Of a DNA stretch of 64,000 nucleotides, positions 52,508 through 63,086 are shown one piece after another. The position numbers were made by a program, and so were the translations under genes. Below the pieces are notes generated by a model. It did not search any database and was not told where the DNA came from. It saw nothing but the letters and a program-made list of their open reading frames with translations. The stretch covers positions 248,001-312,000 of the forward strand of contig NZ_MVHC01000003.1 of NCBI RefSeq assembly GCF_002086455.1, in the 5' to 3' direction. This stretch comes from Mycolicibacter algericus DSM 45454. Lineage in GTDB: Bacteria > Actinomycetota > Actinomycetes > Mycobacteriales > Mycobacteriaceae. Position 1 is the stretch's first letter, and the number at the start of each line of letters is the position of its first letter.

Positions 52508-53278
52508 ATGGACTGCATGCATGCGCAGCGCGACGTCGAATCGTCATCGGACGTCGCCGGCATCGACGCACCGGCTGCGCGGCGGGCCCGAAATTTCAGC
52601 GTCCGCTACCGGCACTCCGCACTCTCCGCCGGCCAGCGCCGAACCTGGGAGCGACTCTGGCCCGAACTGGGCGCCGACGTCCCAGTGCCGCCGGACGGTG
52701 CCGACCGCCCCGATCCGCTGGATCCGCAACGCTGGTTCGGCCGCGCGGCCCCGCTGGTGCTGGAGATCGGCTGCGGAGCCGGCACCTCGACGGTCGCGAT
52801 GGCCCGGGCCGAGCCTCACTTGGACGTGATCGCCGTGGAGGTCTACGAGCGCGGGCTGGCACAGTTGCTGTGTGCCATCGAACGCGAACAGCTCACCAAC
52901 GTCCGGCTGCTGCGCGGCGACGGCCTCGACGTGCTGGAGCACCTGATCGCCCGGGAGTCACTGACCGGGGTGCGGGTGTTCTTTCCCGACCCGTGGCCCA
53001 AGGCGCGGCACCACAAGCGGCGGCTGCTGCAACCGGCCACCATGGCCCTGATCGCCGATCGGCTGCAGCCGGGCGGGGTGCTGCACGCGGCGACCGACCA
53101 TGCCGGCTACGCCGAACAGATCGCCGAGTCCGGCGACGGCGAGCCCGGCCTGCGCCGGGTGACGAATCCCGTTCCGACACTGCCGATCTCGGTTGCCCGG
53201 CCCACCACCAAGTACGAAGCGAAGGGCCGCGACGCCGGCAGTGCCATCACCGAGTTGATCTGGGAGAAGCCGCGGTGA
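52508..53278 (+). CDS. trmB: tRNA (guanine-N7-)-methyltransferase TrmB
   Basis: About 256 residues. The SAM-binding motif VLEIGCGAGTSTVAMA (about 79-94) and the TrmB signature RVFFPDPWPKARHHKRRLLQ are present. It methylates G46 in the tRNA variable loop. ATG 52508 or 52517 are possible; the N-terminus up to the RYRHSALSAGQRRTWERLWPE segment is variable in the family. The next gene starts within its stop codon (GTGA), so they are coupled. Position matches Rv0208c. Confidence 0.94.
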   Translation: MDCMHAQRDVESSSDVAGIDAPAARRARNFSVRYRHSALSAGQRRTWERLWPELGADVPVPPDGADRPDPLDPQRWFGRAAPLVLEIGCGAGTSTVAMARAEPHLDVIAVEVYERGLAQLLCAIEREQLTNVRLLRGDGLDVLEHLIARESLTGVRVFFPDPWPKARHHKRRLLQPATMALIADRLQPGGVLHAATDHAGYAEQIAESGDGEPGLRRVTNPVPTLPISVARPTTKYEAKGRDAGSAITELIWEKPR

Positions 53279-53970
53279 GCGACGCTGTGGCGGAGGTTCC
53301 TGCCCGGTCGACGCAGCTCCCGGACGACGCGACCTCCGACGCACCACCGGCCCGTCGGGTGCTGCTGGTGTGGGACGCGCCGAACCTGGACATGGGCTTG
53401 GGCGCGATCCTGGGCCGCCGCCCGACGGGAGCCGAACGGCCCCGGTTCGACGCCTTGGGCCGCTGGCTGCTGAACCGCACCGCCGAGATCTCGGCACGTC
53501 ACCCGCAGCAGCCGGTCGAGCCGGAGGCCACCGTGTTCACCAACATCGCCCCGGGCAGCGCCGACGTCGTCCGGCCGTGGGTGGAGGCGTTGCGTAACGT
53601 GGGTTTCGCGGTCTTCGCCAAACCGAAGATCGGCGAGAACAGTGATGTCGACTCCGACATGCTCGAACACATCGCGCTGCGGCGGGACCAGGGGCTGGCG
53701 GCGGTCGCAGTGGCGTCGGCCGACGGTCAGGCGTTCCGGGAACCGCTGGAAGAACTCTGTGCACTCGGCATAACCGTCTCGGTGCTCGGATTTCGCGAAC
53801 ATGCCAGCTGGGCGCTAGCCTCGGATACCTTGGAGTTTGTCGACCTGGAAGACATTCCTGGTGTGTTCCGGGAGCGGCTGCCGCGGATCAGCCTGGATTC
53901 GCTGCCGGAGCAAGGGGCGTGGCTGCAGCCGTTCCGGCCGCTGAGCTCACTGCTGGCCTCGCGCGAGTAA
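53275..53970 (+). CDS. NYN-domain-like protein (Rv0207c type)
   Basis: 231 residues. The start of the fold, VLLVWDAPNLDMGLG, and two further acidic clusters (ENSDVDSDMLEHI, VASADGQAF) match the PIN-like NYN nuclease layout, in which clustered Asp residues bind metal. Role probably RNA processing, but unproven. GTG 53275 overlaps the trmB stop by 4 nt; the pairing with a tRNA-modifying enzyme supports an RNA-related job. It ends 72 nt before mmpL3. Confidence 0.82.
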   Translation: MSDAVAEVPARSTQLPDDATSDAPPARRVLLVWDAPNLDMGLGAILGRRPTGAERPRFDALGRWLLNRTAEISARHPQQPVEPEATVFTNIAPGSADVVRPWVEALRNVGFAVFAKPKIGENSDVDSDMLEHIALRRDQGLAAVAVASADGQAFREPLEELCALGITVSVLGFREHASWALASDTLEFVDLEDIPGVFRERLPRISLDSLPEQGAWLQPFRPLSSLLASRE

Positions 53971-54042
53971 CAATTGGACAACCTGGCAAGGGACGCGCGG
54001 GTCCGAAAGATGTCGCAACAGACTTTAGTGAGGAGCGTATAG

Positions 54043-56949
54043 GTGTTCGCCTGGTGGGGTCGAACTGTATACCGCTACCGGTTCATCGTAATCGGCGTGA
54101 TGGTGGCGCTCTGCTTGGGCGGTGGGGTCTACGGCATGAGTCTGGGCGACCACGTCACCCAGAGTGGTTTTTACGACGACGGCAGTCAGTCGGTCCAGGC
54201 GTCGGTACTCGGCGACGAGGTCTACGGCCGGGACCGGACCAGTCACGTCGTGGCGGTCTTCACCGCCCCCAAGGGCGAGACAGTCGATGACAAGCAGTGG
54301 TTCGACGGGGTCAAGAACGGACTGAACAAGGTCAAGGACGACCACCCCGACCAGATCCTGAGCTGGGTCGGCTACTTCACCAACCCCGAGGCGCTGGCCA
54401 CCATGGCCGACGCGGACAAGAAGCACGCGTTCGCATCGATCCAGCTCAAGGGTGACGACGACGACACCATCCTCAAGAATTACCAGGCGGCCGAGCCCGC
54501 GCTGCAGGAGCTCGACGGCGGCAAGGTCGAGCTGGGCGGCCTGCAGCCGATCGCCAGCGCGCTGACCGGCACCATCGCCAGCGACGAGAAGCGGATGGAG
54601 GTGTTGGCGCTTCCGCTGGTGGCGGTGGTGCTGTTCTTCGTGTTCGGCGGTGTGGTCGCCGCCAGCCTGCCGGTCATCGTCGGCGGTTTGAGCATCGCCG
54701 GGGCCACGGGCATCCTGCGGTTCGCCGCGATGTTCGGTCCGGTGCACTTCTTCGCCCAACCGGTGGTGTCACTGATCGGCCTCGGTATCGCGATCGACTA
54801 CGGCCTGTTCGTGGTGAGCCGGTTCCGTGAGGAGATCGCCGAGGGCTACGACACCGAGGCGGCGGTGCGGCGATCGGTGATGACCGCGGGGCGCACCGTG
54901 GTGTTCTCGGCGGTGCTGATCATCGCCTCCAGCGCCAGCCTGCTGGTGCTGCCGCAAGGATTCGTGCATTCGCTGACGTATGCGATCTTCGCCTCGGTGG
55001 GCCTGGCGGCCCTGCTGTCGATCACCCTGCTGCCGGCCATTCTCGGCGTGCTGGGCACCAACGTCGACGCCCTCGGGGTGCGCACCCTGTACCGCATCCC
55101 GTTCCTGCGCGACTGGGAGTTCTCCAACCGGATCATCGGCTGGTTCGCCGAGAAGACCCAGAAGACCAAGACTCGCGAAGAGGTCGAGGCCGGGTTCTGG
55201 GGCAAGCTGGTCAACTTCGTGATGCAGCGGCCGCTGGCGTTCGCGATCCCGATCGTGGTCGGAATGATCTTGCTGATCATCCCCCTGGGCAAGCTGACGT
55301 TCGGCGGGATGAGCGAGAAGTATCTGCCGCCCGACAACACCGCCCGGATGGCCCAGGAGCACTTCGACGAGATCTTCCCGGGTTTTCGCACCGAGAAGCT
55401 GACGCTGGTGATCAAGAGCACCGCCGACAAGCCGGTGACCGACCAGCAGGTCGCCGACATCCGCAACCGCGCGATGTCGATCAGCGGGTTCGTCGTCCCC
55501 GACGACAACCCCGACGACATGTGGAAGGAACGGCCCTACCTGCCCGGTGCGTCGAAGGACGACAGCACCCGGGTGATCGAGAACGGTCTGGTCAACCGCA
55601 ACGACGCGGCGCAGAAGATCAAGGCGTTGCGCTCACTGAGCACACCGAAAGGGCTGTCCGTGCTGGTCGGCGGCACCCCGGCGCTCGAGCAGGACAGCAT
55701 CCACACGATGATCGACCGCGGTCCGCTGATGCTGGTGATCCTGCTGACCACGACTACGCTGTTGATGTTCCTGGCATTCGGTTCGCTGGTGCTGCCACTG
55801 AAGGCCGCGGTGATGAGCGCCCTGACCATCGGTTCGACGATGGGCATCCTGACCTGGATCTTCGTCGACGGACACGGCGCCGGGCTGATGAACTTCACCC
55901 CGACGCCGCTGATGGTGGTGATCATCGCCCTGGTGGTGGCCGTCGGCTGGGGGCTGGCCACCGACTACGAGGTGTTCCTGGTGTCCCGGATGGTGGAGGC
56001 CCGCGAGTCCGGGATGTCGACCTCCGAGGCCATCCGGATCGGCACCGCGACCACCGGGCGGCTGATCACCGCTGCCGCACTGATCCTCGCGGTGGTTGCC
56101 GCGTCGTTCGTGTTCTCCGACCTGGTGATGATGAAGTACCTGGCGTTCGGCCTGATGGCGGCGCTGCTGCTCGATGCCACCGTGATCCGGATGTTCCTGG
56201 TGCCGTCGGTGATGAAACTGCTCGGCGACGACTGCTGGTGGGCGCCGCGCTGGATGAAGCGCATCCAGAACCGGATCGGGCTGGGCGAGATCCGGCTGCC
56301 CGACGAGCGCAAGCGCAGGGTGACCCGCCCCAGCGCGCCGGCACCGCTTGCCACGGCACCGGCGGGCGCGGCCCCGGCGCGGCCATCGCACGACCCGACC
56401 CATCCCACCGCCGGTGGTCAGGCCCGGCCGCGGGCGACCGAACAGTTGCCGACGCGGCCCGTGACGGGCAGCCCGTCGGGCGCTCGGACCAGCCGGATCA
56501 ACGCCGGACCTCCCGAGGCGCCGACCACGCGGTTCCAGGCGGCTGATCCGGTGACCGAGCGGGTCGAGTCCCCCGCCGAGGGTCCGGCCGGTGGGGACCG
56601 CGAAATCGAGTCCTGGCTGGGCGAGCTGCGCGGCGGCCGGGATGCGGGATCGCCACGCTCGCGTGGCCGGCAGGACCCTGCCGAACCGCGGCCGTCCGAC
56701 GAGCGGACGCGGTCGTTGCCCAAACCCGCCGGGCCCCCGGAGGACACCGAGAACGCCCCCACCACCGCCATTCCGGTTCAGGGCGACCCGGCGGGCCCGG
56801 ACAGTCCGGCGACCGAGAAGCTCACCGCCCCCCGCGACCAGGGAGACAAGGGCGATAAGGGCGACAAGAGCGGCGACAATCCGCAGCGGCGCGGCGCCGC
56901 CGGTGGTCTCAGTGCGGCGGAGTTGCTGCGCCGGGAGGGCCGGTACTGA
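54043..56949 (+). CDS. mmpL3: MmpL3, trehalose monomycolate flippase
   Basis: 968 residues of the RND superfamily with 12 transmembrane helices, two periplasmic porter domains and a disordered Pro/Arg-rich C-terminal tail (about 760-968). The proton-relay Asp-Tyr pairs are Asp252-Tyr253 (GIAIDYGLF) and Asp641-Tyr642 (LATDYEVF). It moves trehalose monomycolate across the inner membrane for mycolic-acid layer assembly and is essential in mycobacteria. GTG 54043 has GAGGAG upstream. Its 3' end overlaps the convergent PerM-like gene by 41 nt. Confidence 0.97.
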   Translation: MFAWWGRTVYRYRFIVIGVMVALCLGGGVYGMSLGDHVTQSGFYDDGSQSVQASVLGDEVYGRDRTSHVVAVFTAPKGETVDDKQWFDGVKNGLNKVKDDHPDQILSWVGYFTNPEALATMADADKKHAFASIQLKGDDDDTILKNYQAAEPALQELDGGKVELGGLQPIASALTGTIASDEKRMEVLALPLVAVVLFFVFGGVVAASLPVIVGGLSIAGATGILRFAAMFGPVHFFAQPVVSLIGLGIAIDYGLFVVSRFREEIAEGYDTEAAVRRSVMTAGRTVVFSAVLIIASSASLLVLPQGFVHSLTYAIFASVGLAALLSITLLPAILGVLGTNVDALGVRTLYRIPFLRDWEFSNRIIGWFAEKTQKTKTREEVEAGFWGKLVNFVMQRPLAFAIPIVVGMILLIIPLGKLTFGGMSEKYLPPDNTARMAQEHFDEIFPGFRTEKLTLVIKSTADKPVTDQQVADIRNRAMSISGFVVPDDNPDDMWKERPYLPGASKDDSTRVIENGLVNRNDAAQKIKALRSLSTPKGLSVLVGGTPALEQDSIHTMIDRGPLMLVILLTTTTLLMFLAFGSLVLPLKAAVMSALTIGSTMGILTWIFVDGHGAGLMNFTPTPLMVVIIALVVAVGWGLATDYEVFLVSRMVEARESGMSTSEAIRIGTATTGRLITAAALILAVVAASFVFSDLVMMKYLAFGLMAALLLDATVIRMFLVPSVMKLLGDDCWWAPRWMKRIQNRIGLGEIRLPDERKRRVTRPSAPAPLATAPAGAAPARPSHDPTHPTAGGQARPRATEQLPTRPVTGSPSGARTSRINAGPPEAPTTRFQAADPVTERVESPAEGPAGGDREIESWLGELRGGRDAGSPRSRGRQDPAEPRPSDERTRSLPKPAGPPEDTENAPTTAIPVQGDPAGPDSPATEKLTAPRDQGDKGDKGDKSGDNPQRRGAAGGLSAAELLRREGRY

Positions 56950-58084
56950 TCTCCTCCTCGGGCGCCGCATCCGCCCCGGGTTCGACATCCTGCTCGGGCG
57001 TCGCATCCTCTTCGGGCGCCGCATCTTCGGCGTCGTGTGAGCCGACCAGTACCCGCACCGCCCGGTCGATGAACGCGATCGTCGGGACGGCCAGCAGCGC
57101 GCCGACGATACCGGCCAGGATCGCCCCGGTGGAGATCCCCAGCACCACCGCCAGCGGGTGGATCGACATCGCCCGGCCCATCACCAGCGGCTGCAGCACA
57201 TGGGCCTCGAGCTGGTTGACGGCGACGATCAGGCCCAGGGTGACCAACGCATAGATCCAGCCCTTGGCTATCAGGGCGACCAGCACCGCCAACAGTCCGG
57301 TGAGCACGGCACCCACCAGCGGAATGAAGGCTCCCAGGAAAACCAGGGATGCCAACGGCAACGCCAACGGCACGGCCATGACAGCCAGGCCTATGCCGAT
57401 CCCGACGGCGTCCACCAGCGCCACCAGGAAGGTCGCCCGGATGTAGCCGATCAGCGACTCGAAGCCGGCGACCCCCGCCGCGTGCACCTTGGCCCGCACG
57501 TCACTGGGGAAGAACCGGACGGTGAACCGCCAGATGTCGCGGCCGCCGTAGAGGAAGAAGATCAGCGTGAACAGCACGACGAACGCACCGGTGAAGATCT
57601 TGGTGATGGTCTCGGCCGTCGACAACGCGCCGCTGGTCAGCTTGGCCTGGTTGTTGCGCAACTCGGTGATCACGGTGGCGCCGGCCTTGTCTATCTGGTC
57701 GCTGCTCAGGTGCAGTGGGCCTTCGATCAGCCAGTGTTGTGTCGAGTTGACCATCTGGGTGACCTGCTCGACCAGCTCGGGCAGGCCGTCGATGAACTCG
57801 TCGATCACGAAGCTCAGCAGCGCGGCCAGCACCGCCACACCGGTGAGCAACAGCAGGAACACCGCCAGGCCTCGGGGGACCCCGGCCCGGTCCAGCCGGT
57901 CCACGCCGGGCAGCAGCAACGCCGACATCATCATCGCCAGCGCCACCGGGACGACGATGACTTCGAGCCGTCGGGCGATCAGCAGGACCACCAGCACCGC
58001 AGCGAACAACACCAACAGGCGCCAGGCCCAGGCTGCCGCCTTGCGCACGGTCGGATGGACGGATTCGGCTGCGCTGGCTGACAT
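56909..58084 (-). CDS. AI-2E/PerM-family membrane protein (Rv0205 type)
   Basis: About 391 residues with eight or so transmembrane helices in the AI-2E transporter family pattern (paired N-terminal helices, extracytoplasmic helix region, conserved [16 protein letters not shown] and [19 protein letters not shown] motifs) and an acidic C-terminal tail. Family members move small molecules or ions; the substrate here is unknown. ATG 58084 is used since upstream residues are not family-like. Its tail overlaps the mmpL3 3' end by 41 nt on the opposite strand. Confidence 0.9.
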   Translation of the reverse strand: MSASAAESVHPTVRKAAAWAWRLLVLFAAVLVVLLIARRLEVIVVPVALAMMMSALLLPGVDRLDRAGVPRGLAVFLLLLTGVAVLAALLSFVIDEFIDGLPELVEQVTQMVNSTQHWLIEGPLHLSSDQIDKAGATVITELRNNQAKLTSGALSTAETITKIFTGAFVVLFTLIFFLYGGRDIWRFTVRFFPSDVRAKVHAAGVAGFESLIGYIRATFLVALVDAVGIGIGLAVMAVPLALPLASLVFLGAFIPLVGAVLTGLLAVLVALIAKGWIYALVTLGLIVAVNQLEAHVLQPLVMGRAMSIHPLAVVLGISTGAILAGIVGALLAVPTIAFIDRAVRVLVGSHDAEDAAPEEDATPEQDVEPGADAAPEEEISTGPPGAATPPH

Positions 58085-58162
58085 TCCGGTAGCGTAACGA
58101 TGCCGCAGCGAGAGCACATACAGTAGCCGGATATCGCTGTCACGCGGCTAACCTCTAATCCC

Positions 58163-59362
58163 GTGTCGCACCACGTAATCGACGTCCCGGCCGGGGCTCC
58201 GCAACGTCCGGCCGGTGCCCGCAACTGGGTGCGTCCGGTCATCGCCGGGCTTGTCGCAGTGGTGCTGACGGTTGAGATCGTGCTGGTGTGGGACCAGCTC
58301 GCCACGGCGTGGGGCAGTCTGTGGCGCGCCGACAGCCGCTGGCTGTTCGGCGCGACCCTGGCGGCGGCGGCATCCATGCACAGCTTCGCGCAGATCCAGC
58401 GCACCCTGCTGCGCTCGGCCGGGGTGCACGTCACGCAGTGGCGATCCGAGGCGGCCTTTTACGCCGCCAACTCGCTGAGCACCACGCTGCCCGGCGGTCC
58501 GGTGCTGTCGACCACCTTCCTGTACCGCCAACAGCGGCGCTGGGGCGCTTCGCCGGTGGTGGCGTCCTGGCAGCTGGTGATGTCGGGGGTGCTGCAGGCG
58601 GTCGGGCTGGCGCTGTTGGGCCTGGGCGGCGCCTTTCTGCTGGGTGCACGCGACAATCCGTTCTCGCTGCTGTTCACCCTCGGTGGTTTCGTCGCGCTGC
58701 TGCTGCTGGCCCAGGCGGTCGCGTCGCGCCCGGAGTTGATCGACGGCATCGGGGTGCGCGTCCTGTGCTGGTTCAACTCGGTGCGCGACAAGCCCGCCGA
58801 CACCGGCGTGACTACCTGGCGCCGAATGCTGGGGCAATTGGAGTCGGTCAGCCTGGGCCGCCGGGATGCGTCGACGGCATTCGGCTGGTCGTTGTTCAAC
58901 TGGATCGCCGACGTCGCCTGCTTGGCGTGCGCGGCCTACGCTACCGGCGGCAGCGCGTCGGTGGCCGGATTGACGGTGGCCTATGCCGCCGCCCGCGCCG
59001 CGGGAACGATTCCGCTGATCCCAGGCGGACTGCTGGTCGTCGAGGCCGTATTGGTCCCGGGCCTGGTGTCTAGCGGCTTGAGCTGGCCGGATGCCATCTC
59101 CGCGGTGCTGGTCTACCGGATGATCAGTTGGTTGCTCGTCGGCGCCGTCGGGTGGGTGCTGTTCCTCTTCGTCTTCCGCACCCAGGATTCCGGCTGCCGG
59201 GACACTCCCGGCTGCGAAACCGCCGTCAGCGAACCGCGATCGGTTGGGTCACTCCCCCGGCCGGCGGACCGCTCACCGGCAGGCCACCGCCGGGCAGACC
59301 TCCCGGCAGGCCACCCTGGCCCTGGGCGGCCTGCAGCAGCCCGAGTACCTGCGGCAGGTTGA
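58163..59362 (+). CDS. LPG-synthase/YbhN-type integral membrane protein (Rv0204c type)
   Basis: 399 residues with about eight transmembrane helices of the UPF0104/lysylphosphatidylglycerol synthase membrane family (AFYAANSLSTTLPGGPVLSTTFLYRQ and IPLIPGGLLVVEAVL are typical). Likely a flippase-like or lipid-modifying protein; no synthase domain is fused. GTG 58163. The last roughly 45 residues overlap the hemophore gene on the other strand by 137 nt and are Pro/Arg/Gly-rich, unlike the family, so the natural stop has probably been lost. Confidence 0.8.
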   Translation: MSHHVIDVPAGAPQRPAGARNWVRPVIAGLVAVVLTVEIVLVWDQLATAWGSLWRADSRWLFGATLAAAASMHSFAQIQRTLLRSAGVHVTQWRSEAAFYAANSLSTTLPGGPVLSTTFLYRQQRRWGASPVVASWQLVMSGVLQAVGLALLGLGGAFLLGARDNPFSLLFTLGGFVALLLLAQAVASRPELIDGIGVRVLCWFNSVRDKPADTGVTTWRRMLGQLESVSLGRRDASTAFGWSLFNWIADVACLACAAYATGGSASVAGLTVAYAAARAAGTIPLIPGGLLVVEAVLVPGLVSSGLSWPDAISAVLVYRMISWLLVGAVGWVLFLFVFRTQDSGCRDTPGCETAVSEPRSVGSLPRPADRSPAGHRRADLPAGHPGPGRPAAARVPAAG

Positions 59363-59732
59363 CCGCCAGCTTGCACCGGTCGCTCACCTCGGTCACCGGT
59401 GCGGTGATCTTGGCCAGGTCGTCGCCGACCTTCGGATTGGCGTCAAAGTAGCTCTTGAGGTCCGCCAGCGTCTGCGGGCCGGGCTGCTGCTGCAGCGCCC
59501 CGGTCAGCACCTGGTTGGTGTCCGGGTGGGAGTCGAGGTAGTCGCCGGTCGAGGTGACGGCCTTGCCGACGGTCCGGGCGAGCTCGCTGGCCACGCAGGG
59601 ATCCTTGGAGGCGGTCGCCGACGGCACCGACGGCACCGACAGCAAGGCGACGGTCGCGGCGCCGCCCACCAACAGGGCGGCGACGGCGCCGAGGGTCCGC
59701 GTGCGAAGCAGGACGGCACGGGTGGTGTTCAC
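59226..59732 (-). CDS. hemophore-like secreted protein (Rv0203 type)
   Basis: 168 residues: a signal peptide (about 1-42, cleaved near SATAS), the small helical hemophore domain with two Cys (SKDPCVASE and SDRCKLAV), and a Gly/Pro-rich C-terminal extension of about 35 residues. Rv0203 carries heme from outside to MmpL11/MmpL3. Heme ligands Tyr59 and His63 of Rv0203 correspond to Tyr65 and His69 here; the third, His89, aligns with Tyr95. GTG 59732 is preceded by GGAG and a short CTCAC/GTGAG stem that abuts it. It is divergent from mmpL11. Confidence 0.88.
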   Translation of the reverse strand: MNTTRAVLLRTRTLGAVAALLVGGAATVALLSVPSVPSATASKDPCVASELARTVGKAVTSTGDYLDSHPDTNQVLTGALQQQPGPQTLADLKSYFDANPKVGDDLAKITAPVTEVSDRCKLAVNLPQVLGLLQAAQGQGGLPGGLPGGGLPVSGPPAGGVTQPIAVR

Positions 59733-60101
59733 GAATTCTCCTCACAACTGGTGAGATTTCCGGCGGTTCCGCCACGTTGCGGAGACGTTCGGCTGGTCGG
59801 ATGTGGCGGGAGGTCTCCCGGCAGCAGCGGCACGATGGGACGGGGCCGTCGTCGCCGAATCTCTTGCTCGCGGAACTACACCGCTCGCCGAACCCGGCGG
59901 GACCGCTCGCCATCCTGTCAGCATCGGCAGTACGCCGCCACCCGAGCGCACGTCGGCCTGGTCACAGTGCGGTTCCCGGACCGCATCGGACCAGCTCAGA
60001 GGCGACGAGAAAGCGCCGGCGCCACCGCTTGCTGCGGTAGGCTCGCAGCACGCGACGCACCGGTGCGGGCGAGAGCGGGGAGAACCGAAATCCAGCAGTT
60101 C
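59733..60101. other. 369-nt divergent region between hemophore and mmpL11
   Basis: It must contain both promoters. A CTCAC-aactg-GTGAG stem (59741-59755) lies directly beside the hemophore ribosome site. I see no IdeR-type iron box, no small gene and no repeat; the remainder is ordinary GC-rich sequence. Confidence 0.5.
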
Positions 60102-63086
60102 ATGATGCGCTTCAGCAGCAACCTGCGCAGATTCCGCTGGGTGGTCTTCACAGGTTGGCTTCTGGCTGTGCTCCCATCGCTCTATCTGGCCGCCAACCAC
60201 TCCGGTCACCTCACCGGCGGGGGCTTCGAGGTCGAGGGATCGCAGTCGCTGTATGTGCAGTATCAACTCGAGGATCACTTCCCCGACCAGGGTGCCTCGC
60301 CGCTGGCCCTGGTGGCGGCTCCGCGCGCCGACGCCACCTACCACGACATGCAGGACGCCGTGGCGCTGTTGCAGCGTGTCGCCGGCGAGGTGCCCAGCGT
60401 GACGGTGGTTCCCGATCAAATGCAGCCGCCGCCGCGGCCCGACCGGCCCTATGTGGTGTCGCTGCGGGTGGACTTCGACAACACCGGCGCGGTCGACATC
60501 GCCAAGAAGCTGCGCGCCAGGCTGGGCGTGGAAGGCGAACACCCCGGCCGGATCGAGAACGGCTCGGTGAACCTGTATGTGATCGGGCAGGGCGCTCTGG
60601 GGGCCGCGGCGTCGGCCAAGACCAAGCAGGACATCGCGGCGGCCGAACAGTGGAACATGCCGATCGTGCTGATCGTGTTGCTGGCGGTGTTCGGCTCCCT
60701 GGCGGCCGCCGCCATCCCGCTGGCCCTCGGGATCGGCACGGTGATCGTCACGATGGGGCTGGTCTATCTGCTGTCGATGTTCACCACGATGTCGGTGTTC
60801 GTCACCTCGACGGTGTCGATGTTCGGCATCGCGCTGGCGATCGACTATTCGCTGTTCATCCTGATGCGCTACCGCGAAGAGCTGCGGGCCGGCCGCCAAC
60901 CGCAGGAGGCCGTCGACGCGGCGATGGCGACGTCCGGGCTGGCGGTGGTGCTGTCCGGCCTGACCGTGGTGGCGTCGCTCACCGGCATCTATCTGATCAA
61001 CACCCCGGTGCTGGTGTCGATGGCCACCGGCGCGATCCTGGCCGTCTCCGTCGCGGTGCTGGCGGCGGTCAGCCTCACTCCGGTGGTGCTGGCCGTGTTC
61101 GGCCGCCCGGTCGCCAAACGGTCGGCGCTGCTGAATTGGTCGCGCAGCCCGGCCGCCCAGTCGCGCTTCTGGACCCGCTGGACGGCCTGGGTGATGCGCC
61201 GCCCGTGGGTGTCGGCACTGCTGGCCGCCGGATTGCTGCTGACGCTGGCGGCGCCGGCGCTGTCGCTGGAACAGGGCAACAGCATGCTGCGGCAGTTCGA
61301 CTCCTCCCACGAGATCCGGGGCGGGGTGGCCGCGGCGGCCCAGGCACTGGGTCCGGGTGCGTTGGGGCCGGTCCGGGTGCTGGTCACCATTCCCGGCGCG
61401 GACGCCTCGGCACCCTCGCACGCCGAGACGTTCGCCGCGGTGCGCCAGGAGATGAGCCGCGCGCCCAATATCGCCTCGGTCTCGCCTCCGGTCTTCGGCG
61501 ACGACGACAGCAGTGGGCTGCTGTCGGCGGTGCTGTCGGTCGACCCGGAGGACATGGCCGCCCGCGAGACCATCGACTGGATGCGCGACCAGCTGCCGGC
61601 GGCGGCCGGTTCGTCGTCGGTGCGGGTGGATGTCGGCGGGCCCACGGCGTTGATCAAGGATTTCGACGACCGGGTCGCGGCGACCGAACCGCTGGTGCTG
61701 GTGTTCGTGGCGCTGATCGCGTTCGTGATGCTGTTGATCTCAATCCAGTCGGTGTTCCTGGCGTTCAAGGGCGTCGTGATGACGGTGCTGTCGGTGGGGG
61801 CCGCCTACGGGAGCCTGGTGATCGTGTTCCAGTGGGGCTGGCTGGAGCGGTTCGGGTTGACACCGACCGGGTCGGTCGACAGCTTCATCCCACCGATCGT
61901 GCTAGCGATGACGTTCGGGCTGTCGATGGACTACGAGATCTTCCTGCTGACCCGGATCCGGGAACGCTTCCTGCAGTCCGGCAACACCCACGACGCTGTC
62001 GCCCATGGCGTGAGCACCAGTGCGCGCACCATCACCAGCGCCGCGCTGATCATGATCGCGGTGTTCATCGGCTTCGCGTTTGCCGGGATGCCGCTGGTCG
62101 CCGAGTTGGGGGTGGCCTGTGCGGTGGCGATCGCGGTCGACGCCACGGTGGTGCGGCTGGTGCTGGTGCCGGCGCTGATGGCGATTTTCGCCGAATGGAA
62201 CTGGTGGCTGCCGCGCTGGCTGGCCTGGCTGCTGCCGTCGGTGGACTTCGAAAAACCGCTGCCCACAGTGGATCTGGGCGATGTGGTGATGATTCCCGAT
62301 GACATCTCCGCGCTGATCACCCCCAGTGCCGATCTGCGGGCGGTGGTGAAGTCGGCGGCCCGGCTCAAGGAACTGGTTCCCGATGCGGTCTGCGTCGGCG
62401 ACCCGCTGGCGCTGCGAGGCTGCGGCATGGCCGAGGTGGCCACCAGCAAGATCGAAGCGCTGCCGGTAGCTGCGGCGACCGCGCCCGCCGGCGGTAAGGC
62501 GGTGGGCAACGCGCTGGCCAAGCTGGCCGGCGGCTGGCCGTCTCGTGGCGGTGGCGGCCGGGCCCTACCCCGGGCGATACGGCCGGTGCATCCCGTCACC
62601 GTGTGGCGGCGCCGGCTCGCGGTGGCCCTCGACGCGCTCGAGACCGAGTCCTGGGTCGCGAACGAGATCGGATTCGAGGGCCCGGCGTTGACCCGGTGCC
62701 GGCCGATGGAGACCGCGGCGGTCCAGCTGCCGACCGGCGACCGGCTGCAGGTCCCCACCTGCGCAGAGACGCTGCGCCTCAAGGGGTACCTGCTGATGTC
62801 GCGCAACAGCCCGCGGGACTACCGCGAACTGGCCGAGCTCGTCGACGTGCTCGACCCGCAAACCGTTGCTGCGGCACTTGGCGGGGTCGACAGGTACTAC
62901 TCTGGGCAACCAGCCGACCGCCAATGGATGGCCACGCAGCTGGTCTGTCGGCTCGCCGACCCGGAACCGGTCGAACGCGAAGTGGACAACTCCGGCGACG
63001 GTGCGCCCCCGGCCGGAACGGAGTGGGAACACGTCCGGGCGCGCTGCCTGGCGGTTGCGGTGTCGATGCTGGAGGAGGCGAGGTGA
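60102..63086 (+). CDS. mmpL11: MmpL11-like RND lipid/heme transporter
   Basis: 994 residues with 12 transmembrane helices. Proton-relay Asp-Tyr pairs occur in GIALAIDYSLFILMRYREE and FGLSMDYEIFLLTRIRER. A cytoplasmic tail of about 280 residues follows. MmpL11 exports long-chain wax esters and mycolate-containing lipids, and its periplasmic domain accepts heme from Rv0203. ATG 60102 (followed by ATG 60105) gives the MMRFSSNLRR start expected for the family; the longer open frame upstream lies in noncoding sequence. The next gene begins within its stop codon. Confidence 0.94.
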   Translation: MMRFSSNLRRFRWVVFTGWLLAVLPSLYLAANHSGHLTGGGFEVEGSQSLYVQYQLEDHFPDQGASPLALVAAPRADATYHDMQDAVALLQRVAGEVPSVTVVPDQMQPPPRPDRPYVVSLRVDFDNTGAVDIAKKLRARLGVEGEHPGRIENGSVNLYVIGQGALGAAASAKTKQDIAAAEQWNMPIVLIVLLAVFGSLAAAAIPLALGIGTVIVTMGLVYLLSMFTTMSVFVTSTVSMFGIALAIDYSLFILMRYREELRAGRQPQEAVDAAMATSGLAVVLSGLTVVASLTGIYLINTPVLVSMATGAILAVSVAVLAAVSLTPVVLAVFGRPVAKRSALLNWSRSPAAQSRFWTRWTAWVMRRPWVSALLAAGLLLTLAAPALSLEQGNSMLRQFDSSHEIRGGVAAAAQALGPGALGPVRVLVTIPGADASAPSHAETFAAVRQEMSRAPNIASVSPPVFGDDDSSGLLSAVLSVDPEDMAARETIDWMRDQLPAAAGSSSVRVDVGGPTALIKDFDDRVAATEPLVLVFVALIAFVMLLISIQSVFLAFKGVVMTVLSVGAAYGSLVIVFQWGWLERFGLTPTGSVDSFIPPIVLAMTFGLSMDYEIFLLTRIRERFLQSGNTHDAVAHGVSTSARTITSAALIMIAVFIGFAFAGMPLVAELGVACAVAIAVDATVVRLVLVPALMAIFAEWNWWLPRWLAWLLPSVDFEKPLPTVDLGDVVMIPDDISALITPSADLRAVVKSAARLKELVPDAVCVGDPLALRGCGMAEVATSKIEALPVAAATAPAGGKAVGNALAKLAGGWPSRGGGGRALPRAIRPVHPVTVWRRRLAVALDALETESWVANEIGFEGPALTRCRPMETAAVQLPTGDRLQVPTCAETLRLKGYLLMSRNSPRDYRELAELVDVLDPQTVAAALGGVDRYYSGQPADRQWMATQLVCRLADPEPVEREVDNSGDGAPPAGTEWEHVRARCLAVAVSMLEEAR

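Noticed and set aside
59244..60101. N-terminal extension of MmpL11 by 286 residues
   Set aside because: The extension runs antisense through the hemophore gene and intergenic DNA and is unlike MmpL proteins; ATG 60102 gives the family N-terminus.
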